Origin: Sapria himalayana
Taxonomy: Eukaryota; Streptophyta; Magnoliopsida; Malpighiales; Rafflesiaceae
Direction of reading: 5' to 3'
Length of the DNA stretch: 64,000 nucleotides
Assembly (NCBI GenBank): GCA_029783825.1
Contig: JAREIK010017961.1
Span: 1-64,000 of the forward strand
Below are positions 51,843-63,870 of the stretch, in pieces (the stretch's first letter is position 1; each line of letters starts with the position of its first letter). Position numbers and translations under genes: made by a program. The notes under the pieces are model-generated. The model had not been told where the DNA came from. It made no database searches and was given only the letters and a program-made list of their open reading frames with translations.

Positions 51843-52873
51843 ATTTTAATTTTGTAAATCAATATTATGTTTATACTCCTTTGGAGTTATCATTAGATGA
51901 ATCCAAATAACACAGTAGTTCATAAGTCTACTCTAATTTAGACTAGCGATGAGTCAAAGACTAAGAGACATAATCACCCAAGACATATGACCTATACTAA
52001 GAGGAGGAGACATATACAGTCTACTCAGATCATAGACGAGTCAACCAATAAGTCAAATGATTTTGCAGCCAATTCTTATAATTTTAACCTTTCAATCATT
52101 TTCCAAAAAAAAAAAACAAAATAATTATACTCAACACTCAATTTCACAAATATCTTTGTATACATGTCTTCTCTTTTTTTAAATTTTTCGTTACTTATCT
52201 TGACTATATTAGAATATTCAAGTCTCCTTAAGTATTATCTCACCCAACATAACACCAAGCCATATTAAAAAACATAGATGTCATTTATTCCAATAAAACA
52301 TAGGAACTGGTATCATGACATATAGAAATATTTATTGTTGATTGCAAGTAGAAGAGATTCACTCAAACATTTGATGTATAATAACAAAGACATTTTCTCT
52401 ATTGGGACCAAGATGATCTACATACATTTTCATATTTCTTTGACAGTGTCTCATACATAGAGAATATATCAGTCAAACATAATGAATATATTTCTCCACG
52501 GTGCCTTTAATGATGAAGTATATATAAAACGCCCATATTGGTTAGAACGATATAATCAAGCACATTTTGTAGATTACCAAAAGCATTGTATAGCATGAAG
52601 TAGTTTCTAATAACTTAATTTATTATATTTTCATAGATAAACATCTCGTTTATCTTACACAAGAGTGCTATGAATTTTTTTTTTATTTTTCTAGAGCTCT
52701 GATAATATGGTACTTTTACTTGTTATGTATATAGATAATATTTTAATTACAGAAGATGATAAATTAAAAATTACCTAATTCAAAGAGTATTTTCAGCCGT
52801 AATTTCAAAAGAATAATCTTGAGGAACTCAAATATTTTCTTAGTACATAACTAATTTATTCCAAAATACGTAT

Positions 52874-53842
52874 TGATACGAAATCGACAATAAACTAGAT
52901 GGACTTAAAAATCCAAGTGGAATGAAATGAAATAAAAGAAATAAATCTAAAACTTTAAGAAGAATAATTTCTTATTGGCTAAAGATTCAAGAGAATGAAA
53001 TGAAGGATAATGGTAAATCTTTGAGAAATACAAAGAAGTCAATTAGGAACCTAATGGAAACGAACACCAATAGACCCACTAATACTAAACTTACAAAGAC
53101 TTCACAAGTAATGCAAATCAATCACTTACCTAATGATTGAGAGGCAACGAACCTTCCGAGAACTAAACCCGAAAAACCTGATTTTTGGAGTGTTCCACAC
53201 AAGAGAGTTATTCACTCACAAGCACAAAACAATATAAAGAAACTCAAAGAGTGTTTGTATATTTGATCAAAGGGTGTCCTTACAAAATGAATTACAAGGG
53301 GTTTATATAGGGAACAAACTAGCTAAGAAATATATTTTTTTTTGCCAGCGCAACATTGTTTGAAAACAATATATCTCCGTAATCCAAGGCTCAAATTGAA
53401 CACGGTTTCTTGCGTTGAACAGATAACTTGATGTAGTTTGTCCATGTCAAATTTCAAAGCATTCCGACAGGTATTCGAATTTTGGTGAATTTTCAAAGTT
53501 AATTAGTCATTGCTGCCAGCACCACCTTTTGGAAAATTTGTATCTCCTTCATCTGAGGTCCAAATGGGACACGGTTTGTTGCATTGGAAACCTTCCTTAA
53601 TTTAGTTGTCCTAGTTAAAATTTCATAATTTTTGGATTTGTATCCAATTTCTGGTGAAGTTTGCAATGTTGGGTCAAGTTGATGATCCAAGTAGAGTATT
53701 TGTCTTTCTTTCAAATTCACCAACTTGTTTTTCCTTGTTTAAGACTTCAATAATAATTTGGACTTGTTTTTGAAAGGCCTTAGTATGACTTCGAGTGATT
53801 GGACCAAGCGGTAGTATGATTTGGTCTTGTATTTCTGCATCA
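52874..53842. mobile_element. Solo LTR, 969 bp, inserted in copia reverse transcriptase
   Basis: It starts TGATACGAAATC and ends CTGCATCA, so it has short TGAT...ATCA inverted ends, and is flanked by a perfect 5-bp duplication CGTAT at 52869-52873 and 53843-53847. A TATA-like TTTATATAGGG is at 53301-53311. An internal diverged repeat of about 160 bp is visible (53352-53480 resembles 53510-53670: ATCTCC, GGCTCAAATTGAACACGG and GGTCCAAATGGGACACGG). No internal retroelement domain is present. Copia coding resumes on the right (ALDSLTKIELLG), so the insertion is precise and later than the copia element. Family and orientation are not settled. Confidence 0.8.
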
Positions 53843-54804
53843 CGTATTATCTAATCAAAAATGCGATATGCGCTTGATTCCCTTACAAAGATTGAACTTT
53901 TAGGTTGAGCTCCATTACATATTCTTATCGATTCATGTACTAATTTTACTTTCAATACAATATTTGTAATTAACTCTGATACATGCAGGTAAAGTATGAG
54001 AAAGATTGACTATCTTATTATTATCCGATAAGATATAACACATACAGTTAGTATAATTAGTTATTTCTTGGATTCTAGTTTACATGTTCACTTATATGTA
54101 ACTCTTTGCATATTGATATATGTGAAAAGATCTCTAGGGCTTGGGATCTCTTTCATTAATCATGAGTACTTGCAGTTAGCCAAGTATTCAAATTTCAATT
54201 AGATTTTAGCTTATGCTGAAAGTAGATCTATAATATAATTTTGTATTTTTCTTAAAAATAATATTATTTCTTGAAAAAAATAATAAACTAATAGTTATTT
54301 CTAGATCTAGTTTAGAGACAAAGTTGATAGCAATAAAACTACTACTTGTGAGATACGTTAAATCTAGTACTTCTCAAAAAGATCAGGTATCTACTATCTT
54401 ATGTTCTATTATTCTTTAATATGATAGTCAAACAGGGAGGCGTATTACCTCAAACTTAGTATTCACAAGCATATAAATCATATAAAAATGTATTGCTTCT
54501 TCCTCATAGAAAATATCCAAAACAAAACCATTGATATATCATATACTCAAATAACAGAACAGATAGCAAACATCTTTATAAAAGCCTTAAAGAAGCATCA
54601 GGTTATATTTATTTCCTCCAAATTTAGTGTTGTGAACCCATCTTTATAAGGTACTGAAGTTTCTATTCAACTTTATTATATTATTTTTTTTCTTTGTTAT
54701 ATTGATGGGAACACCCCACTCAAGGTATTGAAGTATCTTTGTTATACTATAGAGCACCCAACTTATGCATGCGTATATATATATGCAGTGAAAGTGCAGA
54801 CTGT

Positions 54805-55134
54805 AGGCATGACTGGAAGCCATAAGCCCTTGGGCCTGTACTGTACTGAACCCAGGCTAGCTTGGGTTTGGTCTAGCTATCCAGGCTAGGTTGGAACAAA
54901 ACCAGGCTACCTTCAGTTCGACATATGTCAGGCAAGCCATCTAAGCCCCACGCTCATGGCTCAGGTCATGTTGAGTTGCCTCCTAGCCTGACCCAGCATG
55001 ACCCAAGGTTGCCAGCGAGCCACTAGATCATGCTGAGTTTAACTTTTTCATAGGCATATTGGCACAGCATGGTGGCCTGCCATGGGCCAAAAAATGTTTT
55101 GCCACGGCCCAGCAAGACATATATGCCACCTTTA
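54805..55134. mobile_element. GC-rich hAT-like MITE (probable)
   Basis: A GC-rich block in AT-rich surroundings with AGGCTAG, GGCCATGG and CATGACC-type short dyads like other hAT-derived pieces here. Ends near TAGGCATGAC and GCCACCTTTA would fit degraded hAT termini. No target-site duplication was found. Confidence 0.4.
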
Positions 55135-55657
55135 AGCACATACATATATGATATCACTTTATTTGGTCATTTCTGGAAGATGAGGTTTCAAAGTTGAATA
55201 AGAACAATAGAATTCAAAATCAAATGAATATGCCAACAGAGAGGCATCTGATTGATATAGTGAAATTACACTCAACTATAATTAGATTTCTTAGTGATAA
55301 GACCCATAAATAGAAGCTGCAACTGCATAAGTCAAGATGTAAAGACGAGCTAAAATCAATTATCAAATGATAGAAGCCTCACATATAGGGATATTTATAT
55401 TATAATGGATATTATAAGTGCATGCTCAACGAATGAATCTTTGTACAACTAGCACACAGTGGCAGTGTCATATTATGACTTGAAGATTCACAAGTCTGAC
55501 TACGTATCAATTTGGTGTTGATGTTTAGACTCCTAAAAATGAAGCAGCAGCTGAGTTTCTTGAAGATTCAGTGTCAGCAAACAATATCCAGCATCAATAA
55601 TTCTACACATGTATAATCTATCAAATATACCATAAAACATTCAGGATCAATACTTAC
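55135..55657. other. No gene seen (downstream of EngB exon)
   Basis: On the minus strand this is where the next EngB exons would be expected, but no sequence for the G4 (TKxD-type) or G5 region was found. It is AT-rich without a recognised element. Confidence 0.5.
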
Positions 55658-55799
55658 CAGTTCTTCCCATGCTTCCTTTGCTTCTTCTTTCGCATAAGCA
55701 AACCCATATCCAAGAAAATCCACCAAACAGAGCTTGGGCCCCAGCTTTAAAAAATTAACAGCCTGCAAAAGAATCATGCACTTAACAACACAAATAATG

Positions 55800-55830
<31 letters not shown>

Positions 55831-57731
55831 TATGCAGGTCCAAATAAACTGAAGGGACCTGAGTGAGTCCAGGCTTGTCTGAGGTCCCTGCAACACCCCA
55901 CTGTCTGGTTAGTGCATTAAGTAGTGATGATTTCCCAACATTTGACCTCCCTGATGAGGGTAAACACATTTGTCAAAGATTGCATGGCAATTCCTTGCTT
56001 TCTCAAAACAATGAAATGAATGATATGAAAGCACGGTGAAGAAGATCATAGCTCAACAAATTATATGATTTCTTAATGAAGAGAAATGCAACAGAACTAC
56101 AGAAATAATACATTATAGGTAGTAGAGATCATAGTGTACCAAGGCCAGACCATCGAAATTTACATTAGATGTGGCACCATAAACATATCAAAAACCAATA
56201 CATTGCGAAAATTGAAAGAAAAAAAAGGAGTGCAATCAATTTTGTGGATTTTTTTAAAATCAATGAAAATTAATAGTCACGGTCATCATTTGCAAGTTTT
56301 ATGTGAATACAAAAATTGAGTACCTTTCACTTAAATTTGCAATTTCAATGAGAAAGTGAGGTATGATCCGTGAAACTAATGGTGGAAAATAGGGCAAAGC
56401 CTGCTCCAGCAATGCAGACCTCCAAAACCACACCTACTGCAATGCGGCCCTGTGCATTGAAGCTTGGGTTGATGATGTGGTAGCCCGGAGCACGATCAAT
56501 GATGTGCCAGGCCAGATAATTTTGGATTGGCCAGAAGAGTTATTTCTACCGTTAGACCAGGCTGGCAGCCCTGTGCTAGTCCTCGTTTTCAACAGAGCTG
56601 GGCGAGCTTCAGGCCACTCGCTTTTGCATAGTTTCAGGCAAGATCAACCTGCAACCTCTGCACCAAACCTTAGATAGTGCACCAACTCCTTCAAAAAGCT
56701 TGCATAACAAAAGAAAATGATCGTTAAAATAGAACTAGTAAACTATTCTCCCACGTATAAAAGTTTATGGTTGATTTTGGATGAATCAACTTCATTTGTT
56801 GAAAACACATTTCATTTTAAATAGAGAGAGATATAGAGAGATAAAGAGAGACAGTTTCGAATTAGGCACCCCGCCGCCAGCACCACCAGCTATCTTCAAT
56901 GTCACAACTAGTGTGTTTGGAATATAGGTGTCAACCGAGCTGGGTGGCCCACGACATGGCGCAGTTAGGCATGTCTGGCTGGGCATGGCACGGTCCGGGA
57001 CCTTGCCTGGTCCAGGACCGTGCCACCCCATGGCATGGTAAGTGTTGTGCAGGGCCGGTAAAAGCCATGCCTCGTGCCGGACTTGGCACGAGCCATGCTT
57101 CATGCATGGCTAGGCACAACCCATTGCATTTTCATGGAATGGGTTCCGACAGGGGCAGTAAAAGCCATGCCTCGTGCCGGACTAGGCACGAGCCATGCTT
57201 CATGCATGGCTAGGCACAACCCATTGCATTTTCATGGAATGGGTTCCGACATGGCCCTGCCGGCACTGCACGGCCACTTGACACCTTTCTTCGGCATTTA
57301 TGATTTGTTTAAGACATTTTACACAATAAAGATAAAAAAGATGTTGCTACCATCAAATGGATTTTCTAAGAATACTTGTACTCAGAAGGAAAGTCAGTCC
57401 GTGAAACTCCTCTAAAACCAGCGACTTATCTGGTGAGTGCAGACAAAAAACCTTATTTGAAAAAATAGATCTTCTATGGAGAGAAATCAATGAAAATTAG
57501 AGGGATAGGGTGTGTTTATCAATTACATAAGAGTGTGTTTTCAGCTTGGGTCGATTTAAATCAGCCAAAGCATCTAAGACAAATTGCAATGCACATGAAA
57601 TCTGCTAGAAACTTACACTGGCAAAAACAGAGTAAACCAATAAGGGTCTACCAGCAAATGCAATTTCTGGAAGATCAGGAGCTGGGAATGATGACGAAGC
57701 CTTTGCCGCAGCAAAGAAAGTTAATTTATTC
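55658..57731 (-). CDS. EngB/YihA-family P-loop GTPase, partial gene (three exons)
   Basis: Three exons joined by GT-AG introns encode one continuous part of a plant organelle-type EngB GTPase (ribosome-assembly GTPase family). Exon 57652-57731 encodes NKLTFFAAAKASSSFPAPDL then PEIAFAG; exon 55859-55950 encodes the P-loop GRSNVGKSS with LLNALTRQWGVAGTSDKPGL then TQ (the T of G2); exon 55658-55762 encodes AVNFLKLGPKLCLVDFLGYG then FAYAKEEAKEAWEEL. Phases agree at each join, and donors GTAGA, GTCCC and GTAAG follow. Introns are 1701 and 96 bp. The G3 box reads DFLGYG where the family has DLPGYG, a change at the usual proline. No exons for the N-terminus, G4 or G5 were found within the window; the gene may be a fragment, or have very long introns filled by the copia elements. 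Protein similarity is to the Arabidopsis At5g58370 type, recalled and not searched. Confidence 0.82.
55803..55830. repeat. (GAT)n microsatellite in EngB intron
   Basis: Nine GAT units within the 96-bp intron. Reading through the intron would encode a histidine run, which is an artefact of ignoring the splice sites. Confidence 0.9.
56390..56690. other. GC-richer block in EngB intron, unrecognised
   Basis: A stretch of higher GC (CAATGCGGCCC, CCAGGCTGGC, GGGCGAGC) within the 1.7-kb intron. It carries an open frame of 66 codons on the plus strand with no recognised domain. It may be a degraded MITE; no termini were found. Confidence 0.35.
56924..57289. mobile_element. hAT-type MITE with internal 100-bp duplication, in EngB intron
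   Basis: It starts ATAGGTGTCAACCGAGC and ends CACTTGACACCTTTC, complementary termini of the hAT TAGAGGTGTCAA kind. Possible 8-bp duplication TTTGGAAT / TTCGGCAT with two mismatches. A 100-bp unit beginning AAAGCCATGCCTCGTGCCGG at 57061 recurs at 57161 almost unchanged, including the sequence ATGGAATGGGTTCCGAC. GCATGGC and GGCACGAGCC dyads abound. Open frames here are incidental. Confidence 0.72.
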
Positions 57732-57899
57732 CTGAAGATCTGTTACAATTGTTAAAACCACCCATGTATAATGAAGATAGATAACCTTAATGATTAAACT
57801 GCTTGAATAAAAAAAATGCATTGTTGACTAACATATATTCATACTTTTTAACTTCATTCTTAATAATAATTATCAATTTGTTCAATGAACTTTGAGAGT

Positions 57900-57972
57900 G
57901 AGGTCCATTCATCCTCGAGGTAACATTGCACCACCCTTGATACAACATGGCACGACTCATTTGATACCTCTA
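57900..57972. mobile_element. hAT terminus fragment
   Basis: Ends GGCACGACTCATTTGATACCTCTA, resembling the MITE end GGCACGACCCATTTGACACCTCTA. Only about 70 bp is recognisable and the other end is missing. Confidence 0.5.
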
Positions 57973-57989
57973 CTATAGATATAAAAAAA

Positions 57990-60900
57990 TTGAATTAAAA
58001 AAACAAAAGAAATATTTTTACATATGATTATTTTTTTATTTTGGAGGAACCACAATTTTATGGCATTGTATAAATTATTATAGCTGAGATAGATAAAAGA
58101 GAATTATGTCCAGTATACTCATTGTAGAAAAAAATGTCACACTAGAAATAATTATTAAAAATTATTTCCAAAGAGAAGACTTAGGCATTACACAACAATA
58201 GTGAAAGAGACGGACTCTCTGCCAAAATCATCCAAGGATCCTCACAAAATTCATCTAATATGACACTTACTAAATAGTAGTAAACAAAACTCTTTATTGA
58301 GGCAGCAACAAATTTTTCCCTTCTTTTACGTATCACAAATTATATTACTTATACTCTCACTTCAGAGACTACAATTATCGATGCAAAAACAAATATTTTA
58401 ATCACTTGTAATCATATTTTATTTTCTATATTTTTTTATTTTGAGAACATTATTGTCACCAATGGAAGATGCTCAAAAGTCATCTTATATAGTACTTTTC
58501 AACTTGAATCCTTATCATCTAGGCAAGCTTGCCAAAGTTTTTTATCCTACACATCACTGTGATTTGAGTAAAACACAATTTAATTTGATGCACTCGAATG
58601 TATAAGGACCGAATAAATATGCAGGCAAAAAGAATGTAGATATCTTAGTATTTTTATTTAAGAATGCACAAGAAATACATAGATATATCTCTTTCATGAA
58701 AAATCATAGATTTTTTATTTTTTTAAACTTTACATAAAATAATAAAACTTAATCCAATAAAATTATTAAAAATTAAAAAATAATAATATATTAAAATACA
58801 TGCCAGACTAATTTAGCATTTATTGTATGGATGATGAGATTATACCCCAAACTTTTTCTGCCAGTATACCTCAACAATGTGTGATTGCTAAGAAAAATAA
58901 TAGACAATTGATTGAAATATCTCATATACTCCTAGTTAGAAAGCATTTTCAAAAATATTTTTGGAGAGATATAATTTTAATGCAATTTAACTCATCAATC
59001 AAATATCTTTTTTTGCTATTTCTCAACACGTACCCTTTAATATCATATATCCTAAAAAAAATTATTCAACTAGTCTCCCATAAATTTACACAATGAGTAA
59101 AATTGGCATATAGGGACTTGAGATGTGATTTTTTTTGGATAATCTAATATCCAAATAGAGTACAAGTTTTTATTACCAGAAATTGATAGAATTTTAACGA
59201 GTATAAATATAATCTTTTTTTATCATAACTTATTTTTTAACGAGCTTACGAGGAGTCTAAATTCAAATATTACACCTAAATACATTACCCCTCCTCCCTT
59301 ACTTGTAATCATGCCTAGATCACCAACTAGTAGAAAAATTCATCCAACAACTACATTTAAGCATGTTGGTATTGAGTTTCTGAAAAAAAGTATTTCCCAA
59401 GTGGGGAGATGCCACACAAACTAATATGATAATGTAGTCAACAAATCTATACCAATACACACTCGTATTAAGTTGATAACTAAGATATTTGGCCACCCAA
59501 GACTTAGAATTTATACCAAAAAGAAAAGACATGTTTAGCCTTCTCAAATATCAAATCAGAGATGAGCTTACCAAAAAGACAGAAAATCATACTACTGGTT
59601 ACTCTAATCTTGGCCTTCTGATCACTTTTTGAAATAAATGAGTTATACCCGACTCTTGATTCTAACGGTTTTTTCGTACTCTTGTTTTTATCTTTTTTTT
59701 TCTTTTATTACTTATATTGTCAGTATTATAATATTCAAATCTCCTTCTAATGTATTAAGATGGCATCAAAGTTATGATAGAAGAAATACATGTCTTTCAC
59801 TCTAATGAAAGTTGAAAACTAGTATCACGACCTTTAGAAAAGTATATTGTTCATTGTCAGTGAGCATTCAATATGAAGCTAAATTCAAATAAAATGATAA
59901 ATCTCCTTAAAAAGAGACTAGTAGCAATGATATATACACATACTTTTAGTATGAAATACCATGACACTTACTCTCCAATAATCAAGATAGTCTCGATATA
60001 ATTTCTCATTTCTTTTACAACATCTCACAATTAAAAAGAATACTAATTTAACGTAAAGAAAATATTTTTTCAAGCTTACCTTGAAGAGGTGGTATATACG
60101 GAGCAGCCACTTAGATTTCGAGCAAGACAATCAAATAAAGTTTGCATATTACAAAAAGCACCATATGACCATGAGCAATCATTAAAAGCCTAGTTTATGA
60201 GAATTTCACAAGCAGACACCTCATTTGATGAAGGGTTATATATGGAGCAATCACTTAAATTTCAAGCAGGACAAAAATATAGTTTGCATATTATAGAAAT
60301 CATTATATGGCTAAAAGTAATCATCAAGAGCCTAATTTATAAGATTTTCACAAATAGACACCTCATTTTGGTCACACACGTGTGTTACTAACTATTATCT
60401 ATTCTTCCAAAAGAGTCCTAATGGCAGAGTGATTGTGTTAATTGTTTACATATATAATATTCTAATTATGTGAGATGAATTAGAATACTAAACTCAAGGA
60501 ATACATTCAACACAATTTTAGGAAAATGACCTTGTGATACTCAAATATTTTATTGACATAAGGTTAATTTATCCGATGAGAGGTATCTTGTCATAATAAA
60601 GACGTGTACTTTACTTTCTTTGCAAATGTTGATCTTTTAAGTTATGCTTCAGCAAATACTAATATTGATATGAGTACTAACTTTATTTTAATGTTACCTC
60701 TCCGATTGACTCTATATACTTATAAAATACTCATAGAAAAATTAACTATCTAATTATAATTAGACCAAATATAACATACACATTCAACATAATTAATTAC
60801 TTTCTAAATTCTACTTGACAAGTTCACCTTGATGCATCTCTTCACATGCTAAGATATGTAAATTAATCTTCACAACTTTGATCTCTTTCACAGATCATTA

Positions 60901-61530
60901 ACATTTTTATTTAGTCGAATATTCAGATTCGAGTTGTATATTAGCATGCACTAAGAGAAGATCTACAACATGATTCTGTATTTTTCTTGGATATGACCTT
61001 ATCTCGTAGAAAAATAAGAAACAAAGAGTTGTTTAGAGATCCGGTACAAAGGCATAGTTAGAGCAATTGCAACAATCAGTTATTAAAAACACCTCAAGAG
61101 CAGCTAAAAGCGCAAGTGTCATGATGCCCTTGCCATAGGCCTCATAAAAAAATAAAAAATAGAAAATAATCTCACAATTTAATATATAGACAAAGTACAA
61201 AGTAATGACAACAATTAAATGTCAAATTTTTTGAATCTAATATAACTTGACAATGTCAATTTTTAATCTTTTCTCTTTTATCTCTATTATGATAGTTAGA
61301 CATAATCACCTAACCTCCAATTCATCATTTCACAAGCAAACAAAATACATTAAGATCATAATTTTTTTATTAGTAAAAAGATTAAGGATATGACGATGGT
61401 CATAACCTATATTTATATAGCAAATCAATTAGCTAACATACTTACAAAAACCTTGAGAAATGCTTAATTTATTTTTTTTCTCTAAGTTTAATATTCTGAA
61501 AAACTAACTCAAAAAAGAATAGTATAGGTT
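57990..61530 (+). pseudogene. Ty1/copia pol relic 2
   Basis: A second copia relic of the same general type as relic 1, on the same strand. 58110-58400 parallels the pre-protease/protease part of relic 1 (49990-50240). The integrase C-terminal side starts at 58899 (NRQLIEISHILLV, then KYFW) and continues over shifts with KLAYRDLRCDFF at about 59100-59135. Reverse transcriptase runs from about 59740 to 60620, with two consecutive copies of the EEVYMEQPPGF-type region, then YSPIIKIVS-type and YFLQKS-type pieces and a YIYNI stretch near 60447 in place of YVDDI. RNase H-side pieces (RPNITYTF, HLDASLHMLRY) occupy 60750-60860 and the end is near 61500 (SKFNILKN). Stops and frameshifts throughout. 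Confidence 0.78.
60086..60373 (+). repeat. 144-bp tandem duplication inside copia 2 reverse transcriptase
   Basis: GAGGTGGTATATACGGAGCA at 60086 recurs as GAAGGGTTATATATGGAGCA at 60230, exactly 144 bp (48 codons) later. The two copies stay alignable through to ACACCTCATTT. Both encode the E-V-Y-x-E-Q-P segment and the following K-S-L-Y-G-x-K-Q region. They have diverged substantially, so the duplication is old. Confidence 0.85.
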
Positions 61531-62940
61531 CTATCTTATTTTGTAGTCTTACTTTAATACAAAATTTGCTTCCATGCATTTTTTTATCAAACTTTGTAGC
61601 CTTATTTTATCAAAAAGATTATCAAGATTTTGATTCCAAGCATTTTGCAGCCTTAATTTATCTTATTTTATAGCATTACTTCAATTCAACATGGGAAAAA
61701 CATGACCTACTTTGAAACATTAAATTCTCAAATTTAATTAAACTCAATTTCACATATTATCAAATGCTGGTCTAGTTCATAATAAATAGAGACAAATCCA
61801 AATGCTTTAAAAATGAAAATTAAATTCATTCAAACATAAGCCTGATTTTATGAAGTTTAAGTTGTAAATGAGCTTTTTAAAATATTATGATTATGAAATT
61901 ATGACTAAAAACAAGGGAGTTCAATTTATTTGGGGTTTTAAAGCTGATTCTCTTTTTCAAGAGACCTAGACATTTCTAGCAAATTAATTATAACCAAAAC
62001 ATAACAAAATCATTAAAAACTTGAAATATATTTTAAGAGTAAAATATCAATGAAATTAATATTTGAATGACATACATCTAGATAATTAGTTTGTAATAGA
62101 CATTATCATTTGAAAAATGAGTAATCATTTTTCATGAAATGAATATTATTTCTCATTTTTTATAGAGGAAACATGATGGAGGAAATTTCTTCTTTCACCC
62201 TTTTTGCTCTCTTTCAAATAAAAAATGAGTCGACATGACCATACATGACCCAAGCCACCTGACTTATGGCACCTACAAGCTATTATTCTAATTGAAGTAA
62301 TCCAAGCAACAGAGAAACATACATCTAAAAATTGAGATTTTAATACATGACATAGAGATCAATAATTTAAATTAGATCTTCTCAAATATATTTATTTTCT
62401 TGACAAAAATTTTCTATTGATAGTAAAAAATTAAAATTTTTTAATATTGGTTAAGGTTAAGGATCAAAATATCAGTAATCATGAAAATATTAGTACTTCT
62501 GATTTATGAATGTATCTGTAAATATCAGTGATATTTTGATAAAAACATCAATTAAATGAAAATATTTACAAAAATTTCAAAAAATACTAAATTAAAGTAT
62601 ATATTTTAAGTTTATAGTATATGCATAATTAAATTATATGTATGAATCAATATGGTTGAATTTAAAAATATTAATCAAAAAAATATTAAAACTCAAATTT
62701 TACAAGTTAAGACTTAACATATAATGAAATATTAATTATATTATATGACTAAAATTGATACATATTGCATTGCAATAGTCTAGTATTAAAAAAAAGATCT
62801 ATATAATTATATTGCATTATTCAACAAAGGAAGACTATTTTTGTTGAAGACAATATTAATACCGAGAAATAGAGTTTTAATAATATTAATCATAAGTATA
62901 AATATATCATTCATAAACTTGATGATAGTTAGCCCACAAC
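61531..62940. other. AT-rich sequence, nothing recognised
   Basis: No gene, element end or tandem repeat is seen. 62450-62580 has several ATCAGTAATATT-type short repeats. The 3' LTR of copia 2, if it still exists, should be at the start of this stretch but no TG...CA pair was found. Confidence 0.45.
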
Positions 62941-62949
62941 CTCTTCATT

Positions 62950-63870
62950 GATAGGAAAATCAAATGTTTTATATACATCATTTATTGTCCTCCTTGTATC
63001 TAACATTATATTGATTTGTACAGCTTTTCAATAGCTCCAACATGTGGCCCAGCTCTTCTGGAATCATGGTCTTGATTGTGTGTACACTCAATAAAATTAT
63101 CTTCACAAATGAAGACCTCAATAGAGATTGACTTTAGTGTTGTCCAATACCCCCTTCAACACATCTCCATCATTAGTGTTCATCTCATCTGAGTCATCAT
63201 AACCAGAAAGTAAAAGTATCATCGCCACTAGGTATACTACTTTGTCAATACTCGTAGAGTCAAAGTAAGGCTGAGAAGTGACTACCAGCTAAGATCTTCC
63301 TCCTTGCATAATGTATCTTCTGTCTTTACTAAAACTCTCGATATGAACTTCTTCAGACAATACTCGTTCAATATTAACATCTACTGCTCGAGCATCACAT
63401 CATGAGCAGTAATTCATGGGTCAGAATTATCATGTTCATCATCAAAGTGTACATGCCTGACTCATTGGAATAATGAATTTTGTTTTCCTCATATTCATTA
63501 CCTCGACTATAATGTCAAGTAATTCAATATAATCTCTCTGCAACTTTATCATGCTTTGCTTTCGTATCACATATCTTTAGTTTCGTGTTGTAATAACAAA
63601 AAACTAATTGCTTGGGCTTAGGATAAGCAAGCCAATTTTTTTATTTTGTTTTAATTAGCATTAATGTGCTTCAATTTCTCTCATGTCATTAAGATCAAAT
63701 ATACTATATGTATCAGCTTAACAAGCAACTCGCTCATCAGGGTACATGTCAGCCAGACACACATGGATATCATCTTTATTATCCCCATCATTCTCATCAA
63801 TTATATGTGTATGCCTTCCTCACATTGAGTGCAACAATTCAACACAAATTTCTCCCAAATATATGACTTT
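62950..63870 (-). pseudogene. Coding-like, acidic relic, family not recognised
   Basis: On the minus strand several frames, broken by stops, give protein-like pieces: IIDENDGDNKDDIHVCLADM and YPDERVAC (about 63840-63740), YEENKIHYSNESGMYTL (about 63500-63450), SGYDDSDEMNTNDGDVLKGV (about 63215-63150). The acidic clusters and a base composition richer in GC than the surroundings suggest former coding sequence, possibly of a transposon. It continues to the window's end in part. No family can be named. Confidence 0.35.

Larger units (their letters stand above)
49382..54649 (+). pseudogene. Ty1/copia gag-pol relic 1
   Basis: A decayed copia element on the plus strand, cut by three later insertions. 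A protease-like stretch is at 50211-50265 (WIIKTRVNTYFTNNHY, where the catalytic D(S/T)GA is lost). Integrase core pieces flank the Mutator MITE: NSFDLIYS before it and YLFTFINGYS at 51307-51336 after it. Reverse transcriptase covers about 52180-52870: NIFLHGAFNDEVYIKRP, then YIDNI at 52728-52742 where active elements have YVDDI. After the solo LTR, RNase H-side sequence runs to SYTQITEQIANIFIKALKKH and a stop at 54647-54649. 49382-50100 is expected gag territory but has no readable domain. Stops and frameshifts are throughout. Confidence 0.82.

Noticed and set aside
55574..55969. 131-residue open frame with a histidine run joined to the GTPase P-loop
   Set aside because: The frame reads through a 96-bp GT-AG intron whose (GAT)n repeat gives the histidines; the exons are 55859-55950 and 55658-55762.
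56899..57415. Open frames of 103-113 codons around 57 kb
   Set aside because: They are made by the MITE with its 100-bp duplication, inside the EngB intron.
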